Below are positions 43,470 through 51,057 of a stretch of 64,000 nucleotides of DNA, in pieces. The first letter of the stretch is position 1. The number at the start of each line of letters is the position of its first letter. Where the stretch lies: positions 7,502,001 through 7,566,000 of the forward strand of contig NZ_JAUSWW010000001.1 of the NCBI RefSeq assembly GCF_030815415.1. Direction: 5' to 3'. The notes below the pieces were generated by a model that saw only the letters and a program-made list of their open reading frames with translations, searched no databases and was not told the origin of the DNA. Position numbers and translations under genes: made by a program. Origin of the DNA: Streptomyces canus. Its GTDB lineage: Bacteria > Actinomycetota > Actinomycetes > Streptomycetales > Streptomycetaceae.

Positions 43470-46196
43470 GTGGCAGAGACAGCAGCGAAGCAGACCGACA
43501 ACAGCCCCGGCGGCAGCCGCCCGCGCCTGATGCTCATGGACGGGCACTCGCTTGCCTACCGTGCGTTCTTCGCGCTGCCCGCGGAGAACTTCACGACCGC
43601 GACGGGCCAGCCGACGAACGCGATCTACGGCTTCGCCTCGATGCTGGCCAACACCCTGCGCGACGAGGCGCCCACGCACTTCGCGGTGGCCTTCGACGTG
43701 TCCCGCAAGACCTGGCGCTCCGAGGAGTTCACGGAGTACAAGGCCAACCGCTCCAAGACCCCGGACGAGTTCAAGGGCCAGGTCGAGCTGATCGGCGAGG
43801 TCCTGGACGCGATGCACGTCTCGCGGTTCGCGGTCGACGGCTTCGAGGCCGACGACGTCATCGCCACGCTCGCCACCCAGGCCGAGGCCGCGGGCTTCGA
43901 CGTGCTGATCGTCACCGGTGACCGCGACTCCTTCCAGCTCGTCAGCGAGCACACCACCGTGCTCTACCCGACCAAGGGTGTCTCGGAGCTGACCCGGTTC
44001 ACCCCGCAGAAGGTGTTCGAGAAGTACGGTCTGACGCCCGCCCAGTACCCGGACTTCGCGGCCCTGCGCGGCGACCCGTCCGACAACCTGCCCGGCATCC
44101 CCGGCGTCGGCGAGAAGACCGCCGCGAAGTGGATCAACCAGTTCGGTTCCTTCGCGGACCTCGTCGAGCGCGTCGAGGAGGTCAAGGGCAAGGCGGGCCA
44201 GAACCTCCGCGAGCACCTGGAGTCGGTCAAGCTCAACCGCCGCCTGACGGAGATGGTCCGCACGGTCGAGCTGCCGAAGACGGTCGCCGACCTGGAGCGG
44301 GCGCCGTACGACCGCAAGAGCCTCGCGATGATCCTCGACACGCTCGAGATCCGGAACCCGTCCCTGCGCGAGCGCCTGCTCGCCGTCGACCCGGGCGCCG
44401 AGGAGGCCGAGCCGGCCCCCGCCGCGACGGCCGGCGTGGAGCTCGACGGCACCGTGCTCGGCACCGGCGAGCTGGCGGGCTGGCTCGGCGAGCACACCAC
44501 CGGCACGCTCGGCGTCGCCACGGTCGACACCTGGGCGCTGGGCACCGGCTCGGTCGCCGAGATCGCCCTCGCGGCGTCCGGGGGAGTGGCCGCCTGGTTC
44601 GACCCCACCGAGCTCGACGAGGCCGACGAGACGGCGCTCGCCGCCTGGCTGGCCGACGCCGGCAAGCCCAAGGTCTTTCACAACGCCAAGGCCGCGATGC
44701 GCGTCTTCGCCGAGCACGGCTGGAGCATCGCCGGCGTCTCCATGGACACCGCGCTCGCCGCGTACCTCGTCAAGCCGGGCCGCCGCTCCTTCGACCTGGA
44801 CGCCCTGTCCCTGGAGTACCTGCACCGGGAGCTGGCGCCCGCCGCCTCGGCCGACGGCCAGCTCGCCTTCGGCGCGGACGACGGCGCCGAGGCCGAGGCC
44901 CTCATGGTGCAGGCCCAGGCCATCCTCGACCTCGGCGAGGCCTTCACCGAGCGCCTCGAAGAGGTCGGTGCGACGGACCTCCTGCGCGACATGGAGCTGC
45001 CCACCTCCGCGCTGCTGGCCCGCCTGGAGCGGCACGGCATCGCCGCCGACCGGGCGCACCTGGAGGCCATGGAGCAGATGTTCGCCGGCGCCGTCCAGCA
45101 GGCCGTGAAGGAGGCCCACGCCGCCGCCGGACACGAGTTCAACCTGGGCTCGCCCAAGCAGCTCCAGGAAGTCCTCTTCGGCGAGCTCGGCCTGCCCAGG
45201 ACGAAGAAGACCAAGACCGGCTACACCACCGACGCCGACGCTCTGGCCTGGCTGGCCACGCAGACGGACAACGAACTGCCGGTGATCATGCTCCGCCACC
45301 GCGAGCAGGCCAAGCTCCGCGTCACCGTCGAGGGCCTGATCAAGACGGTCGCGGCGGACGGCCGTATCCACACCACGTTCAACCAGACCGTGGCGGCGAC
45401 CGGCCGGCTCTCCTCCACCGACCCGAACCTGCAGAACATCCCGGTCCGCACCGACGAGGGCCGGGCGATCCGCCGCGGGTTCGTGGTCGGCGAGGGCTTC
45501 GAATCCCTGATGACCGCGGACTACAGCCAGATCGAACTGCGCGTGATGGCCCACCTGTCCGAGGACGAGGGCCTCATCGAGGCGTTCACCTCCGGCGAGG
45601 ACCTGCACACCACGGTCGCCTCGCAGGTGTTCGCGGTCGAGCGCGCGGACGTCGACGCGGAGATGCGCCGCAAGATCAAGGCGATGTCGTACGGGCTGGC
45701 GTACGGCCTGTCCGCCTTCGGCCTCTCCCAGCAGCTGAACATCGACGCGGGCGAGGCACGTGCCCTGATGGACACGTACTTCGAGCGCTTCGGCGGTGTG
45801 CAGGAGTATCTGCGCCGGGCCGTGGACGAGGCCCGGGCGACCGGCTACACGGCGACCCTCTTCGGCCGCCGCCGCTATCTGCCCGACCTCAACAGCGACA
45901 ACCGTCAGCGCCGCGAGGCCGCCGAACGCATGGCCCTCAACGCGCCCATCCAGGGCACGGCGGCCGACATCGTCAAGATCGCCATGCTCAACGTCGACAA
46001 GGCCCTGCGGGAAGCAGACCTCACCTCCCGCATGCTGCTCCAGGTCCACGACGAAATCGTCCTGGAGATCGCCCCGGGCGAGCGCGAGGCGGTGGAGGAA
46101 CTCGTCCGCAGGGAAATGGCGGACGCGGTCCAGCTCACGGTCCCGCTGGGCGTCTCGGTCGGGGTGGGCCCGGACTGGGAGTCGGCAGCGCATTAG
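43470..46196 (+). CDS. polA: DNA polymerase I
   Basis: 908-aa family A polymerase for Okazaki-fragment maturation and repair. The 5'-3' exonuclease domain (residues ~15-310) has LMDGHSLAYRAFFALP and GDPSDNLPGIPGVGEKTAAK. The middle 3'-5' exonuclease-like domain has lost the DxE metal motif (VATVDTWAL in its place), so proofreading is probably absent, as in mycobacterial PolA. The polymerase domain has motifs A (DYSQIELRVMAHLS), B (RRKIKAMSYGLAYG) and C (QVHDEIVLE). The GTG at 43470 is the likely start. The last ~50 nt recur 166 bp downstream. Confidence 0.96.
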   Translation: MAETAAKQTDNSPGGSRPRLMLMDGHSLAYRAFFALPAENFTTATGQPTNAIYGFASMLANTLRDEAPTHFAVAFDVSRKTWRSEEFTEYKANRSKTPDEFKGQVELIGEVLDAMHVSRFAVDGFEADDVIATLATQAEAAGFDVLIVTGDRDSFQLVSEHTTVLYPTKGVSELTRFTPQKVFEKYGLTPAQYPDFAALRGDPSDNLPGIPGVGEKTAAKWINQFGSFADLVERVEEVKGKAGQNLREHLESVKLNRRLTEMVRTVELPKTVADLERAPYDRKSLAMILDTLEIRNPSLRERLLAVDPGAEEAEPAPAATAGVELDGTVLGTGELAGWLGEHTTGTLGVATVDTWALGTGSVAEIALAASGGVAAWFDPTELDEADETALAAWLADAGKPKVFHNAKAAMRVFAEHGWSIAGVSMDTALAAYLVKPGRRSFDLDALSLEYLHRELAPAASADGQLAFGADDGAEAEALMVQAQAILDLGEAFTERLEEVGATDLLRDMELPTSALLARLERHGIAADRAHLEAMEQMFAGAVQQAVKEAHAAAGHEFNLGSPKQLQEVLFGELGLPRTKKTKTGYTTDADALAWLATQTDNELPVIMLRHREQAKLRVTVEGLIKTVAADGRIHTTFNQTVAATGRLSSTDPNLQNIPVRTDEGRAIRRGFVVGEGFESLMTADYSQIELRVMAHLSEDEGLIEAFTSGEDLHTTVASQVFAVERADVDAEMRRKIKAMSYGLAYGLSAFGLSQQLNIDAGEARALMDTYFERFGGVQEYLRRAVDEARATGYTATLFGRRRYLPDLNSDNRQRREAAERMALNAPIQGTAADIVKIAMLNVDKALREADLTSRMLLQVHDEIVLEIAPGEREAVEELVRREMADAVQLTVPLGVSVGVGPDWESAAH

Positions 46197-46482
46197 CCTC
46201 CGGCGGCCGGGTGTGGGGGTGGGCGAATGCCGGGCGGCTGGCCATCGGCGGCTACGCCAGCTGCCCCAGGGGCGCGGGGAACTGCGAAATAAGCCCCCAC
46301 ACACCCGGCCGCTGGGCGTCTCGGTCGGGGTGGGCCTGAGCTGGGAGTCGGCGGCGCACTAGCCTCCGGCGGCCGGGCGTGAGGGTGGGCTGAATGCCGG
46401 GCGGTTCGCCATCGGCGGCTACGGCGGCCGACCTAGGGGCGCGGGGAACTGCGCGACCAGCCCCCACACACCCGCACCCGCC
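46145..46482. repeat. 166-bp tandem duplication covering the polA 3' end
   Basis: Copy 1 (about 46145-46310) holds the last ~52 nt of polA plus downstream sequence; copy 2 (about 46311-46482) repeats it with scattered changes. The copied coding end still reads SWESAAH and stops with TAG, and GCA/GCG and CAT/CAC are synonymous. Both copies end in the dispersed AGGGGCGCGGGGAACTGCG element (46268 and 46435). Confidence 0.93.
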
Positions 46483-46647
46483 CACGAACCCGCCCCGGCC
46501 ACCTGTTTGTGGCGGGGGTGAAGGGGGCGCAGCCCCCTGGAGATGGGACGGGCAGGGGCGGCGGGGGCGAGAACAGGCCCCCCGCCCCGTCACCCACGTG
46601 GTCCCCGACAACACGCTCCCCATCCCCCGGCCCGTGAAGATGCGGAC
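46197..46647. other. gene-free interval downstream of polA
   Basis: 451 bp without a credible gene. The first ~285 bp is the duplicated polA end and two dispersed repeats. It then contains a perfect AGGGGGC-GCA-GCCCCCT hairpin and G-rich sequence of a type also common in Streptomyces intergenic DNA. The promoter of the small ORF at 46648 should lie in the last 100 bp. Confidence 0.8.
46522..46538. terminator. GC-rich hairpin downstream of polA
   Basis: Perfect 7-bp stem AGGGGGC/GCCCCCT with a 3-nt GCA loop, in sequence that resembles a recurrent Streptomyces intergenic element. It has no U-tract; termination is inferred. Confidence 0.5.
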
Positions 46648-47016
46648 ATGGGTATACGCACGCTCCACCGCCACACGGCTCCGGCGCAGGCGACCACCGA
46701 TGCGACCGCGTCCACCCCACCGCCGTCGGTCCCGCCCTTCGCGGCAACGGCCAGTACCGTCCGCATCCCGGCCGACCTCGCGACGGCCCTGCGCAAAAGG
46801 GCCGCGGACCTGCGTCACCGGCTCACCCGGAGGGACTGGCGGCGCACCGCCGACCGGGCCCGCGGCCGTCTCGCACTGCTCCTCACGGCACTGCCCCGCT
46901 CCCGCCGGGTCCGGACCGCCACCGTGTTCCGCGTGACCGCCGCCGCGGTCAGCGACCGCCTCGACGGCTCAGCTCCCGGCCAGGACCGGGCACCGGGACC
47001 GGACGCCACACCCTGA
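46648..47016 (+). CDS. small hypothetical protein
   Basis: 122 aa, no family recognised. The N-terminal 40 residues are Thr/Ala/Pro-rich. The remainder is basic and helical (RIPADLATALRKRAADLRHR, then several Arg-rich helices), suggesting a nucleic-acid or membrane-surface role, though nothing decides this. The ATG at 46648 has only a weak upstream purine run. The 3' end overlaps the convergent DUF4184 gene by 68 bp, which weakens the call. Confidence 0.5.
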   Translation: MGIRTLHRHTAPAQATTDATASTPPPSVPPFAATASTVRIPADLATALRKRAADLRHRLTRRDWRRTADRARGRLALLLTALPRSRRVRTATVFRVTAAAVSDRLDGSAPGQDRAPGPDATP

Positions 47017-47797
47017 CGCCCACGGCGTACACCAGCACCCCCAGCACGAGCCCGGCGCCCACCCCGAAGCACAGCGTCGGGATCAGCTCCCACGGCTTCG
47101 CGGTGGACCCCCAGTAGGCCCACCACCGCGAGGCCCGCTGCACCGCCCCGACCAGCGCACAGCCACCGATGACGACAGCGGCCCACCACCGGTCCGCGCC
47201 GATCAGCACAGGCACCCCCACCGGCTCGGCGACAGCGCCCCGCACCCGCCGCAGGGCGTACCCCAGGAACACCGCGATCACGACCGCGGCCACCGCCGAA
47301 CTGCCGTACTGCAGGTACCAGTACAGCGGCGAGCCCGCGATCGTCTCGCCCAGGACGGGGAACACCCGCATCCCCCACCGGTCGAAATGGGTGAACGCGT
47401 CCCACACGACATGCGTCAGCGCACCGAGCGCCGCCGACACATACCAGCGCGCCACCAGCGACGGCCGGACACGCGCGCGTGGCACCCCGCAGCGCAGCAA
47501 GGTCGCCGCCCGTGCCTGCCGGCGCCGGGGCAGCAGCGCCACCAGTGGCTCGCGGATCAGCAGCCACAGTCCCACCAGCGCCCACGCGACGAGCACGTCG
47601 ACGGTGAAGACGCCCGCGAAGGAGTGGGTGAAGGTCCCGAACTCCATCGCCTCGGACAGGACACTCGCCGCGAAATAGGTCATGTCGGGGGCGAAGGAAC
47701 CCGCCACCAGTACCGCCGGCACCAGCGAGGCGCGGCCGGTTCCATCGGTGCGTAAAGCGGGCAGTACAGCGGCCGCGTGGCTCAGCGTGAACGGCAA
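46949..47797 (-). CDS. DUF4184 family membrane protein (metal-dependent hydrolase-like)
   Basis: 282-aa polytopic membrane protein. The start LPFTLSHAAAVLP and the segment GSFAPDMTYF define DUF4184, and THSFAG and ALTHVVWDAFTHFD supply the conserved His/Asp residues that led to the 'metal-dependent hydrolase' label. About six membrane helices follow. I chose the TTG at 47797, because conservation begins exactly there; the frame runs on upstream but without family sequence. Enzyme activity is unproven. Confidence 0.8.
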   Translation of the reverse strand: MPFTLSHAAAVLPALRTDGTGRASLVPAVLVAGSFAPDMTYFAASVLSEAMEFGTFTHSFAGVFTVDVLVAWALVGLWLLIREPLVALLPRRRQARAATLLRCGVPRARVRPSLVARWYVSAALGALTHVVWDAFTHFDRWGMRVFPVLGETIAGSPLYWYLQYGSSAVAAVVIAVFLGYALRRVRGAVAEPVGVPVLIGADRWWAAVVIGGCALVGAVQRASRWWAYWGSTAKPWELIPTLCFGVGAGLVLGVLVYAVGVRVWRPVPVPGPGRELSRRGGR

Positions 47798-48053
47798 GAA
47801 GGCCCCCGGGTTCGGTGTGGTCGGACCGGCCCAGTATGGCCAACTGGTGAAAACCGGGCACGAACGGGTGCCCGCGCAAAGCAAGTTGTCGTAGGGTCGC
47901 CTGGGTCGCCGTGCCGGGGAGCGCGGTCGAACAGAAGTACACGGCACTGAATGGGTCCACGAGGGCAACCTGCACCGCGGGTCGATCGTCACACCATGGC
48001 GAGCACGTCGAACGGAGACGGGCGCTCGGGCGTCCACGGGAGGGATTCACTTT

Positions 48054-49766
48054 ATGTCGGCGCAATTCGGCAGGAGGCTGCGCAAGGGAGCGGTGGCCAC
48101 CACCGTCGCCGCGGCGGCTGTCGCGGCACTCTCAGCGTCCCAGGCACCCGGCGTGACGGTCGACGACAGTGGCAGATCGACCGCGGCCGACGCCCAGCCC
48201 TCTCCCGACGCGACCGGCGACGACAGCGGTGCGACCGGCAACTCGCCGTACTACACGGACCTGCCGCCGCTCAACAGTCCGAGCCCCGCACCGACCGTCG
48301 GCACTCCCGCCGCCACCGGTTCGACCGAGGCCGGCATACCCGCGACCGTGCTGGACGCCTACAAGCGGGCCGCGTCCTCGCTCCAGTCGTCCAAGCCCGG
48401 CTGCAACCTGCCCTGGGAACTCCTGGCCGCCATCGGCAAGGTGGAGTCCGGCCAGGCCCGCGGCGGCCGCGTCGACGCGGACGGCAACACCATCGGCAAG
48501 ATCCTCGGCCCCAAGCTGAACGGCGTCGGCTTCGCGCACATCAGCGACACCGACGGCGGCGCGTACGACGGTGACAGCGTCTACGACCGGGCCGTCGGCC
48601 CCATGCAGTTCATCCCCTCCACCTGGGAGTGGGCCGGCCGCGACGGCAACGACGACGGCAAGAAGGACCCCAACAACATCTACGACGCGGCGCTCGCCGC
48701 CGGCCACTACCTGTGCCGCTTCGGCTGGGACCTGTCCACCCAGTCCGACCTCAACAGCGCGATCCTCAGCTACAACAACTCGCAGGACTACCTGAACACG
48801 GTCCTGTCGTGGCTGGAGTACTACCGCAAGGGCACCCACGAGATCCCCGACGGCACCGGCTCCATTCCGGACAACCGCAGCGACGAGAACGACAGCGCGA
48901 GCCCGACGCCGTCGCCCACCCCGCCGTCGACCCCCGGTACGCCCAGCACGCCCGGCAGCAACACCCCCAGCCCCACACCGCCGCCTTCGGACAACCCGAG
49001 CACGCCGGGCACCCCCACGCCGAAGCCCACCCCCACCGACACGGTCGACCACCTCGAGGACGCGGGCACCGCCAAGCTCACCGCGCAGGCCGGCGACACC
49101 TTCACCAAGAGGATCAGCACCCGCGCCGAGACCTCGGCCGGCAAGGCCGTCGGCAAGGTCCGGATCCGCTTCACGATCGTCGGCGACACCGACACCACCT
49201 TCACGGGCGGCGAGAGCGTGGCGACGGTGGTCACGAACAGCTCCGGCGTGGCCGTCGCGCCCACTCTCAAGGCGGGTGAGACGACGGGCGAGTTCACCGT
49301 CCGCGCCACCGTCGTGGGCCGCTCGGTCACCGGCCTCGACTACAAGGCGTCCGTCACCGAGCGCGTCGCCGACACCCTGGCCCGCACCAGCGACACCGCG
49401 CTGACCTGCACCCCCGGCGGCGAGTTCGCCGACCAGGTCGTGGTGAAGGCGACCTACGCCGGTGCCGTCGCGGACCGGGTCGCCGCCACCGCCACCCTGA
49501 TCACCTCGGCGGACGACGCGACCGCGAACACCAAGGGCCCCTACTTCAAGGACGCGGACGGCAAGACCGTACGCACCCTCACGGGCCTGGAGACGGACGC
49601 GGACGGCCTGCTCAAGCTGCCGAAGCTGTACGCGGACGACACCACCGGCACGTTCCTGCTCCGCATCAACACCTCCGGCGGCGCGACCCTGACCGTCGAA
49701 CTGACCGTGGCTGCGGCCGCCGAGACGTCGGAGTCCCCGAGCCCGTCGGCCAGCCCGAGCGCGTAA
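48054..49766 (+). CDS. secreted lytic transglycosylase (SLT fold) with Pro/Thr linker
   Basis: 570-aa cell-wall hydrolase that cuts peptidoglycan glycan strands. After a signal peptide (RRLRKGAVATTVAAAAVAAL) comes a disordered stretch, then the transglycosylase domain at about 100-270 with catalytic Glu in IGKVESGQARGG and the motifs AVGPMQFIPSTWEWAG and NIYDAALAAGHYLC. A Pro/Thr/Ser linker (~285-330) leads to a C-terminal beta-rich region of about 220 residues with Ig-like repeats, perhaps for wall anchoring. The ATG follows GGGAGGG. Export to the cell wall is inferred from the signal peptide. Confidence 0.9.
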   Translation: MSAQFGRRLRKGAVATTVAAAAVAALSASQAPGVTVDDSGRSTAADAQPSPDATGDDSGATGNSPYYTDLPPLNSPSPAPTVGTPAATGSTEAGIPATVLDAYKRAASSLQSSKPGCNLPWELLAAIGKVESGQARGGRVDADGNTIGKILGPKLNGVGFAHISDTDGGAYDGDSVYDRAVGPMQFIPSTWEWAGRDGNDDGKKDPNNIYDAALAAGHYLCRFGWDLSTQSDLNSAILSYNNSQDYLNTVLSWLEYYRKGTHEIPDGTGSIPDNRSDENDSASPTPSPTPPSTPGTPSTPGSNTPSPTPPPSDNPSTPGTPTPKPTPTDTVDHLEDAGTAKLTAQAGDTFTKRISTRAETSAGKAVGKVRIRFTIVGDTDTTFTGGESVATVVTNSSGVAVAPTLKAGETTGEFTVRATVVGRSVTGLDYKASVTERVADTLARTSDTALTCTPGGEFADQVVVKATYAGAVADRVAATATLITSADDATANTKGPYFKDADGKTVRTLTGLETDADGLLKLPKLYADDTTGTFLLRINTSGGATLTVELTVAAAAETSESPSPSASPSA

Positions 49767-49793
49767 CGGCTCGTTCCTGTCGTACGACCATGG

Positions 49794-49820
49794 CGGCGCC
49801 CCTCGTGAGGAGGGGCGCCG
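49794..49820. terminator. terminator of the lytic transglycosylase gene
   Basis: Perfect 11-bp stem CGGCGCCCCTC/GAGGGGCGCCG with a 5-nt GTGAG loop, 27 bp after the stop codon. It is not followed by a U-tract, as is common in this genus. Confidence 0.8.
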
Positions 49821-49911
49821 TCGTCGTGTGCAACGTGTTCTCATCTCGCCCACCCGTTGCTACGGTGCCGAACCTGACGACCTATCAGTTCCAGTCCGTC
49901 GGGAGGCCCGC

Positions 49912-50046
49912 ATGCGTGCTCTGATCGCCGCCGCGATCGGCCTGGCCGTCGCGTTCGCCCTGGTCCTCACGATCACCGCGATGGGGTCGCCGGCCGGCGA
50001 GACATCCCCGAAGCCGCTGCTGACGACGGTCCCGTCACACCCGTAA
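49912..50046 (+). CDS. small SPW_0924-type membrane peptide
   Basis: 44-aa protein: one membrane helix (MRALIAAAIGLAVAFALVLT) and a short extracellular tail ending SPKPLLTTVPSHP. It resembles the small SPW_0924 family that I recall from Streptomyces genomes, function unknown. The ATG follows GGGAGG. It lies 21 bp before the DUF3068 gene, so the two are probably co-transcribed. Confidence 0.75.
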   Translation: MRALIAAAIGLAVAFALVLTITAMGSPAGETSPKPLLTTVPSHP

Positions 50047-50067
50047 CCACCCGGGAGGGAGGCCGAG

Positions 50068-51057
50068 ATGCGCCGCAAGACCAGCCTGATCCTGCTCGCT
50101 CTCGCCGTGTTCTTCGCCGCGCTGTCCCCACTGCTGCGCTGGTACGCCTTCCCGCGCCTGGCCAAGATCCCGGCCGGCCAGTACCAGGACATGGTCCTGG
50201 AGGCGAAGGACGCCACCCTCATGAACAACGCGATGCAGGTCGAGAAGGTCTCCAAGGTCACCATCGTGCAGACCCTCAAAGGCAACGTCGAGGCCTCCGA
50301 GAAGATCGAGAAGACACTCGGCCGGGACGTCGTCGTCTGGGACGGACTGTCCTACGCCCAGGGCCCCGACGGTCAGCAGGTCGCCTACATCCCCGAGCGG
50401 TACATCTTCGACGCCCACACCCAGGAACCGATCCACGCCACGGGCGAGATGGTCGACGGCGACCCGGTGAAGCGGGAAGGCCTCGAATTCAAATGGCCCT
50501 TCCTGACGGAGAAGCGGGACTACGAGTACTTCGACGCCCAGACCCGCACCTCATCCCCCATCCACTACAAGGGCACGCAGGACTTCCGCGGCCTGGAGGT
50601 CTACTACTTCGAGCAGACCGTCCCCTGGACCCAGGTGAAGTGGCCCAAGAAGCTGCCCATCGCGGGCGTCACCCCCGAGCAGCTCGCCAAGACCGGCACG
50701 ACCCGCTGGTACACCACGGTCCGCAAGTTCTGGGTCGAACCCGTCACCGGCGCCCCCGTCTACGGCGAGGAGATCCACAAGGAGGAACTCCGCGGCGGCA
50801 CCCTCCTCGGCGACCGCGACAAGGTGACGGCGTTCGCCGGCCACGTGAAGATGCGCGAGGACTACATCGAGCACACCGTCGACCTGGTCAAGTCCAACCG
50901 CACCCTGGTGCTCCTGATGACCTCGTACCTCCCCTGGGGCTTCGCGACCCTGGGCGTGCTCCTGCTGGCCCTCGCCCTGTACCTGGAGGCCCGCGGCCGC
51001 CGCCCCGACGAACCGGAACCCGCCACGGACTCCGCGCCCGAACCGGTCACCGCCTGA
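50068..51057 (+). CDS. DUF3068 domain membrane protein (PorA-like family)
   Basis: 329 aa. An N-terminal helix (LILLALAVFFAALSPLL), a large extracytoplasmic domain (about 30-290) with strands such as GLEVYYFEQTVPW, and a second helix near the C-terminus (PWGFATLGVLLLALALYLEA) give a two-pass topology. The pattern fits DUF3068. Some corynebacterial relatives are named after porins; no channel role is shown for this type. The ATG follows GGGAGGGAGG. The 3' end overlaps the convergent hrpB gene by 11 bp. Confidence 0.82.
   Translation: MRRKTSLILLALAVFFAALSPLLRWYAFPRLAKIPAGQYQDMVLEAKDATLMNNAMQVEKVSKVTIVQTLKGNVEASEKIEKTLGRDVVVWDGLSYAQGPDGQQVAYIPERYIFDAHTQEPIHATGEMVDGDPVKREGLEFKWPFLTEKRDYEYFDAQTRTSSPIHYKGTQDFRGLEVYYFEQTVPWTQVKWPKKLPIAGVTPEQLAKTGTTRWYTTVRKFWVEPVTGAPVYGEEIHKEELRGGTLLGDRDKVTAFAGHVKMREDYIEHTVDLVKSNRTLVLLMTSYLPWGFATLGVLLLALALYLEARGRRPDEPEPATDSAPEPVTA

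Noticed and set aside
47860..48053. Possible c-di-AMP (ydaO) riboswitch upstream of the lytic transglycosylase gene
   Set aside because: The leader is GC-rich and has a GGGGAGCGCGG-type stretch, but the expected conserved ydaO blocks could not be found by eye. A covariance-model search would decide.
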